In this document: positions 43,372 to 47,857 of the stretch, in pieces
Position numbering within the stretch: the stretch's first letter is position 1
Layout: every line of letters starts with the position of its first letter
Source of the DNA: Pleurocapsa sp. CCALA 161
GTDB taxonomy: Bacteria > Cyanobacteriota > Cyanobacteriia > Cyanobacteriales > Xenococcaceae
DNA length: 47,857 bases
Assembly: GCF_003003995.1 (NCBI RefSeq)
Contig: NZ_PVWF01000033.1
Location: forward strand, 1 to 47,857
Reading direction: 5' to 3'
Program-made: the position numbers and the translations under genes
The notes under the pieces: model-generated
Databases searched by the model: none
Told to the model about the DNA's origin: nothing
The model's input: only the letters and a program-made list of their open reading frames with translations

Positions 43372-43965
43372 ATGATTCTCATCAGATTATCTAAAAATAT
43401 TTTTCAATTCTCACAGGTGTCGTGGAGACAAATAGCTATTTGCTTGTTAATCCTGGTAGCCAGTTTTTCTATCTGGACTTCTCCTGTATCAGCAACGATT
43501 AACGATGATCGCTATGAAGGTAATATTTATGTTCTCTTTGGTGGCAATGGCTCTTTAGTCCCTCCACGCATGGATTTAGCCACTTCTTTAAAGCGAGAGA
43601 AACCCGCAATTTTAGTATTTTGTGTCGATGATAGTAGTGATTGTAAACAATTTTCTGGTTTAGTTACTCGTCTACAGGAATTTTATGGTCGTGCCGCTAG
43701 CATTATTCCTGTTAGCGTCGATTCTTTTATCGATCAAGATAAATACAGTCCTAACGAACCCGCTTACTATTACAGTGGGGTAGTACCTGAAACTGTAATT
43801 CTCGATCAAAAAGGTCAAGTGGTTTACGACGGCAAAGGACAAGTTCCCTATGAAGAAATGGACGATGTACTGCGAGAAGTTTTCAATCTGCTACCACGCT
43901 CAGAATCTGAGGTTCTCAAACGACGTTCGTTTAATGAGTTCAATTCTGGGATGACGCAAGAGTAA
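43372..43965 (+). CDS. Thioredoxin-like thylakoid protein (photosystem I accumulation factor-like)
   Basis: A 197-residue protein with an N-terminal hydrophobic segment (about 19-37) ending SPVSATIND, a signal or anchor for thylakoid or lumen. The body is thioredoxin-like (KPAILVFCVDDSSDCKQFSG, then VPETVILDQKGQVVYDGKGQVP), but the two cysteines are eight residues apart, so the classical CxxC is absent. I place it with cyanobacterial proteins annotated as photosystem I accumulation factors. Reductase activity is unlikely; an assembly role is inferred from the family name. Confidence 0.6.
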   Translation: MILIRLSKNIFQFSQVSWRQIAICLLILVASFSIWTSPVSATINDDRYEGNIYVLFGGNGSLVPPRMDLATSLKREKPAILVFCVDDSSDCKQFSGLVTRLQEFYGRAASIIPVSVDSFIDQDKYSPNEPAYYYSGVVPETVILDQKGQVVYDGKGQVPYEEMDDVLREVFNLLPRSESEVLKRRSFNEFNSGMTQE

Positions 43966-43990
43966 GCAGTAAAATAGATTATTATTTAGG

Positions 43991-44809
43991 CTATTGTTGG
44001 TCAGGTAAAACGCATCTTACCAAAGGTTCAAACTGGGAAACTAGTTCGCTCCGACATAAGCCCAAACTGGGTATTGATACTTTTCCGTAATCTTGACCGT
44101 GCTGTAGCGGAAACTCAAATTGATGATCGATAAAGACAAACTCTCCGCCAGCAGCCTTGACAATGACCCATGCCGCAGCTATGTCCCAAATTTTAGGAGT
44201 AGCTTCGACTCCTCCCATAGCTATTCCGGCGGCAACCAACAACAAGTTATAGCTGGCAACGCCGAGCATTCTTACCTTGCAGGGGAAAGGCTGTTTTAAA
44301 ATAGCTTTACTACGGGCGCAAAGATTAAATAATTGTGTCCCGCTAGGATATTCCTCACTAGTATGGATTTGCTGATGATTTAGATATGCCCCAGTGTAGC
44401 CAGTTAGTCCAGAATCGCCATACCAAAAACCATGAAATGTCTGTTTAATCGGGGGAAGATAAACAAAACCAAAAACGGGTGTTCCTTGGTAAAGTAGCCC
44501 CAAGGAAATTGACCATAGAGGGAGTCCACGAGTAAAGTTAGTCGTACCGTCAATCGGATCGATAATCCAACACCAATCGCGAGTAGGAAAGACATGTACT
44601 GTTTCTTCGCTTAAAACACCATGTTCGGGAAAGGTAAGCGCGATCGCCTCGCGGATTTGCTCATCTGACCATCGATCCGCCTGGGTAACTAAGCTACCAT
44701 CTTCTTTTTCGTTAGCCTGGATTTTGCCAAAATCTTTCATTAGGCGATCGCTAACTGTAGCAGTAGTCTGAACACAAAAGTCTAAAACGCGATCCCAAAA
44801 TTCATTCAT
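43991..44809 (-). CDS. Inositol monophosphatase-family phosphatase
   Basis: A magnesium-dependent phosphatase of 272 residues. GVLSEE (64-69), WIIDPIDGTTNF (81-92, metal-binding aspartates 84 and 87) and KIWDIAAAWVIVKAAGGEF near 209-227 are the three metal-site motifs. Members hydrolyse inositol phosphates, 3'-phosphoadenosine 5'-phosphate, fructose 1,6-bisphosphate or histidinol phosphate; the substrate cannot be decided here. It is convergent with the thioredoxin-like gene, leaving 25 bases between. Confidence 0.86.
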   Translation of the reverse strand: MNEFWDRVLDFCVQTTATVSDRLMKDFGKIQANEKEDGSLVTQADRWSDEQIREAIALTFPEHGVLSEETVHVFPTRDWCWIIDPIDGTTNFTRGLPLWSISLGLLYQGTPVFGFVYLPPIKQTFHGFWYGDSGLTGYTGAYLNHQQIHTSEEYPSGTQLFNLCARSKAILKQPFPCKVRMLGVASYNLLLVAAGIAMGGVEATPKIWDIAAAWVIVKAAGGEFVFIDHQFEFPLQHGQDYGKVSIPSLGLCRSELVSQFEPLVRCVLPDQQ

Positions 44810-44871
44810 AGGTTATTGTCGAAGGTAAATACCTCGATTAATATGGCATAACTTGCCACTCCTCTCGGTCA

Positions 44872-45411
44872 TTATTGATTATCGGCGATTTTGAATTGAT
44901 CGAGTAGTTGATTAATTTGTGACTGACTCAAAGCGACTTTGATCTCCAATTTTTCAGTCTCATCCCGCAACAAGATAATTCCTTGACCATTTTTAATGGT
45001 GGCTGCTAGCTGAGGATTTACCAAGTTAATTTTTTGATAGACCGTTACAGGTAAACTAACACTAATTACTACCTGAGATTGAGATTGTGGGAAGACATAA
45101 AGTCTTTGCTTGGAAGTGTTTAAACTGAGTTTGCTAGGAGTAATATTGCGCTCATCTGCTCCCTGGTTGTTGCGCCAATAAAGAGTAATTCCCCTAACCT
45201 GTGGCGTCTCTAAAACAAGCTTATCATCAAACTTTTGCAGTTGCCAGTCTAGCTCTTCTAAATTACCGCTAGTGGGTATTAACCGCTGTTGCCAAGCTAC
45301 TTCTTTGCCCGCTAACCCCGACCACCAGTTCGCGATCGCCTTGAGATTATCCCCATTGTCAGACTGGTTGCTATTTTGTTGCCAAATTAAATTATCAAAA
45401 TTATTGCTCAT
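44872..45411 (-). CDS. Hypothetical soluble protein
   Basis: A 179-residue protein of unknown function with no signal peptide or membrane helix. The N-terminal third has several tryptophans (NLIWQQN, AIANWWSGLAGKEVAWQQ), the rest is beta-strand-rich, and the end (KVALSQSQINQLLDQFKIA) looks like a helix. It is probably a conserved cyanobacterial protein. It lies upstream of the inositol phosphatase on the same strand and diverges from rseP with 92 bases between. Confidence 0.55.
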   Translation of the reverse strand: MSNNFDNLIWQQNSNQSDNGDNLKAIANWWSGLAGKEVAWQQRLIPTSGNLEELDWQLQKFDDKLVLETPQVRGITLYWRNNQGADERNITPSKLSLNTSKQRLYVFPQSQSQVVISVSLPVTVYQKINLVNPQLAATIKNGQGIILLRDETEKLEIKVALSQSQINQLLDQFKIADNQ

Positions 45412-45503
45412 ATCTAAAACCCTTGATATATCAAGATAGGCAGAAGAATGTTCTAAAATAGTAAATCGTACTCAACACTTACTAAAAGTAATATTTTTAA
45501 AAT

Positions 45504-46595
45504 ATGTCAGTTTTAGCGGCAATTTCAGTCGTACTCCTATTAATCGTAGTTCATGAGTTTGGTCATTTTGCAGCCGCAAGATTACAGAAAATCAGAGTCA
45601 ACCGCTTTTCGATTGGGTTTGGGCCCACTCTTTTAAAATATCAGGGTTCAGAAACCGAGTATGCTCTAAGAGCAATTCCTTTAGGGGGTTACGTTGGCTT
45701 TCCCGATGACGATCCCGATAGTACGATCCCTCCTGACGATCCTAATTTACTGCGCAATCGTCCCGTTTTAGATCGAGCGATCGTCATTAGTGCTGGAGTA
45801 ATTGCTAACTTAATTTTTGCTTATTTTCTTCTAGTGGGTCAAGCTTTTAGCATTGGATTTCAAGATATTCACTATCGACCTGGAGTACTAGTTCCTCAAC
45901 TACTAAATCAAGCAGAGTCTGCTGCCGCTCAAGCTGGAGTTCAGCCTGGTGACATTATTTTAAAAATAGATAACATCAATTTAGGAGATTCTGCTGATGC
46001 TTTAGAAAATTTACGTCGAGAGATTCAAAAGTCTCCTAATCAAATTTTAGAATTAACCATCAAGCGTGGTACTGACATTGTGAACCTTGATGTTAAACCT
46101 GATATTGGTCAGGATGGTAAAGGGAAAATCGGTGTAATGCTAGCGCCAAATGGAGATATCATCCGTCGTCGTGCAGCAAATATAGTTGAAGGTTTTACCG
46201 CAGGAGCAAACGAATTTCAACGGATTATCCAGTTAACAGTCCAGGGATTTTGGCAGCTAATCAGCAATTTTCAGGAAAATGCTCAACAGGTAGCTGGCCC
46301 TGTAGCCATTGTAGCGGTAGGTGCAGAACTTGCGCGTAATGACTTAGGTAACCTGTTTCAATTTGGCGCTTTAATTAGTATTAATCTGGCAATCATCAAC
46401 ATTTTGCCCTTACCTGCTTTAGATGGAGGTCAATTAGCATTTTTGACAGTGGAAGGAGTTACTGGCAAACCTCTACCCAGCAAGCTGCAAGATGGCATTA
46501 TGCAGACTGGTTTAGTCTTGTTACTCAGCTTAGGCGTATTTATTATTGTGCGCGACACCATTAACTTGGCTTTTTTCCAGAATTTATTTCAATGA
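45504..46595 (+). CDS. rseP: Site-2 intramembrane protease RseP
   Basis: A zinc protease that cleaves membrane-bound regulators within the bilayer. In 363 residues the active site HEFGH (17-21) lies in the first helix, one PDZ domain spans about 125-205 (AQAGVQPGDIILKIDN), and the third zinc ligand is in NILPLPALDGGQ (about 299-310). Cyanobacterial members have one PDZ domain; E. coli RseP has two. No sigma or anti-sigma gene is adjacent, so the target is unknown. Confidence 0.9.
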   Translation: MSVLAAISVVLLLIVVHEFGHFAAARLQKIRVNRFSIGFGPTLLKYQGSETEYALRAIPLGGYVGFPDDDPDSTIPPDDPNLLRNRPVLDRAIVISAGVIANLIFAYFLLVGQAFSIGFQDIHYRPGVLVPQLLNQAESAAAQAGVQPGDIILKIDNINLGDSADALENLRREIQKSPNQILELTIKRGTDIVNLDVKPDIGQDGKGKIGVMLAPNGDIIRRRAANIVEGFTAGANEFQRIIQLTVQGFWQLISNFQENAQQVAGPVAIVAVGAELARNDLGNLFQFGALISINLAIINILPLPALDGGQLAFLTVEGVTGKPLPSKLQDGIMQTGLVLLLSLGVFIIVRDTINLAFFQNLFQ

Positions 46596-46892
46596 GTATG
46601 GCTGATGGTGAAATAGCTTCGTTGAAATTTAATAGTTTATAGCTATCCTCCTTCGAGGACGTAGTCAGCTTTTAGCTTTTAGCCCTTCGAGTTCGGCAGT
46701 TGCTCTTTGCACGGCGCGTTTTGGTTAAGAAGATTCTTACCCATTTGCGAAGCTTATCCTTTAGGAAAAGCCGCCTTTGGAAACTAACAAGACCCCTAAA
46801 GGACTCCTAAAGGATAAGCTTCGCGTCGCGCACTGCGTCACTCTTAGCTTTTTAAAAGCGTAGTTTATTCAATTGAAAGCTACTATAAATTA
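46596..46892. repeat. Dispersed-repeat cluster with 20-bp inverted repeat
   Basis: GCGAAGCTTATCCTTTAGGA (46747-46766) has an exact inverted copy at 46805-46824, 38 bases apart. Inside and around are CCTAAAGGA and CGAGGACGTAGT units like those near 1135-1161. AGCTTTTAGCTTTTAG units lie at about 46670-46682. The whole spacer between rseP and nth is made of such repeats. Confidence 0.8.
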
Positions 46893-47621
46893 ATGCCCAA
46901 GTCCAAGACTGCTAAAGTTACAGGGGCTAAAACTAAGACCCAAACTAAGACTAAAACAACCAGAAAAAGATCGCCGAGTAAAGCCCTTAAACAGCGATCG
47001 CTCGATATTTTTACCCTCTTAACCGAACTATATCCGAATGCCACCTGTAGCCTTGATTATAAGACTCCCATACAGCTTTTAGTGGCGACAATTCTTTCGG
47101 CTCAATGTACCGATGAACGGGTGAATAAAGTTACCCCTGCTTTGTTTGCCGAACTGCCTGATGCAGCTACTCTAGCGGGATGCGATCGCGATCGCCTTGA
47201 AACTTTGATTCGTTCCACTGGTTTTTATCGCAATAAGGCAAAAAACATTCAGGGTGCTTGTCAGATGATTATGGGTGATTTTGGCGGGGAAGTCCCCAGC
47301 GAAATGGAGCAGTTGTTAAAATTGCCAGGAGTAGCCCGTAAAACGGCTAATGTTGTCTCTGCTCATGGCTTTGGTAACATTCAAGGGGTCACGGTAGACA
47401 CCCATGTCAAACGTCTGAGCAACCGCTGGCAGCTAACTAAATCAGATAACCCAATTGAGATCGAGCGGGATCTGATGGCATTATTACCTCAGTCAGAATG
47501 GGAAAATTACTCGATTCGTACCATTTACCATGGCAGAGCAGTCTGTAAAGCCCGTAAGCCTCAATGCGATGACTGTCAACTGCTTCAGCTTTGTCCATCG
47601 GCAAAGGAATACTTAGATTAA
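46893..47621 (+). CDS. nth: Endonuclease III
   Basis: A base-excision-repair DNA glycosylase/AP lyase for oxidised pyrimidines. The 242 residues start with a Lys/Thr-rich tail (to about 28) unlike the compact E. coli enzyme. The helix-hairpin-helix LPGVARKTANVV (about 144-155) contains the catalytic lysine region, VDTHVKRLSNRW (about 168-179) the catalytic aspartate, and Cys218, Cys225, Cys228 and Cys234 form the C-x6-C-x2-C-x5-C iron-sulphur loop. All key residues are present. Confidence 0.93.
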   Translation: MPKSKTAKVTGAKTKTQTKTKTTRKRSPSKALKQRSLDIFTLLTELYPNATCSLDYKTPIQLLVATILSAQCTDERVNKVTPALFAELPDAATLAGCDRDRLETLIRSTGFYRNKAKNIQGACQMIMGDFGGEVPSEMEQLLKLPGVARKTANVVSAHGFGNIQGVTVDTHVKRLSNRWQLTKSDNPIEIERDLMALLPQSEWENYSIRTIYHGRAVCKARKPQCDDCQLLQLCPSAKEYLD

Positions 47622-47698
47622 TTATTTGAGATCATTTCTGATGATAGAGTTGAGCGGTACAAATAATAACCTTCCAGTTCTAAATGCTCTTACCCTAA

Positions 47699-47788
47699 GT
47701 CGTTATTGATACCAATGTCATTGTTGCTGGGTTGAGATCTAGACGTGGTAGTGCATTTCAATTGTTATCATTCATTGGTACAACGTGA
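47699..47788 (+). pseudogene. PIN-domain toxin remnant
   Basis: A stop-bounded stretch reads VVIDTNVIVAGLRSRRGSAF followed by QLLSFIGTT, the N-terminal strand and first acidic site of PIN-domain ribonuclease toxins (COG1569/VapC-like). There is no start codon (a TAA immediately precedes), and the frame stops after 29 codons; no antitoxin is visible. The rest of the spacer to the window edge shows nothing else. Confidence 0.6.
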
Positions 47789-47857
47789 GTTCGACAAAGT
47801 TAGAAAGTAGCAGAAGGTAGTGCCAATAATTCTTTCGGCTCTAGATCGAGAGAAGGT

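Noticed and set aside
1-47857. CRISPR array, prophage or intact insertion sequence
   Set aside because: No regularly spaced repeats, phage structural genes or transposase frames were seen; the tandem heptamers and octamers have no spacers.

Overview
The window is from a cyanobacterial chromosome. The palindrome GCGATCGC (HIP1) is very frequent in genes and spacers, heptamer tandem repeats (STRR) and small dispersed palindromes occur, and the gene set is cyanobacterial: a CmpABCD/NrtABCD-type transporter with the ATPase-solute-binding fusion, a photosystem I accumulation factor-like protein, ClpS and a c-di-AMP riboswitch of the type common in this phylum. Low GC and loosely packed genes fit a baeocyte-forming or other unicellular lineage, but the genus cannot be fixed. 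No tRNA, rRNA, CRISPR array, intact insertion sequence or prophage was seen.

Layout. Positions 1-2800 are an accessory-looking edge: a membrane Fe-S protein cut by the window, two unrecognised small genes, HIP1 hairpin repeats and an integron-cassette-like boundary. Positions 2826-8178 (minus) are a four-gene ABC transporter operon, read as bicarbonate (cmpABCD) rather than nitrate uptake. From 8478 to 15776 come a phytase-like lipoprotein, an rRNA pseudouridine synthase overlapping a RodZ-like gene, an acyl-ACP synthetase, a YlqD-family coiled-coil protein and a PfkB sugar kinase. From 15952 to 20825 there is a c-di-AMP riboswitch, an 80-residue orphan protein with its own terminator, an NhaD/SLC13-type permease, a CPA2 antiporter with stress-protein domains and a small secreted protein. 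From 20899 to 29255 lie mostly single genes: a methyltransferase, 1-Cys peroxiredoxin, aminotransferase, MgtC, an acid-phosphatase-like protein, a TspO relative and DUF2993.

From 29667 to 31243 a divergent COG0523 (CobW-type) GTPase and a metallophosphoesterase overlap by four bases, with a Zur/Fur-like palindrome just upstream, suggesting a metal-limitation operon. At 31671-33674 lies an isolated polyketide ketosynthase that has lost its acyltransferase and everything downstream and ends inside a heptamer repeat. The rest (33738-47621) is mainly housekeeping: a Dda/RecD-like helicase, M16 peptidase, NAD kinase, MscS channel, CPBP protease, ClpS, an alpha/beta hydrolase, a second DUF2993 protein, a thioredoxin-like photosystem factor, inositol-phosphatase family enzyme, RseP and endonuclease III.

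Gene decay shows in the spacers: remnants of a GNAT acetyltransferase, a PIN-domain toxin and a small secreted protein are readable. The items most worth checking are the riboswitch-controlled orphan at 15952-16593, the putative Zur operon with a cysteine in the phosphoesterase metal motif, the acyltransferase-less ketosynthase, and the tandem repeat upstream of cmpA.
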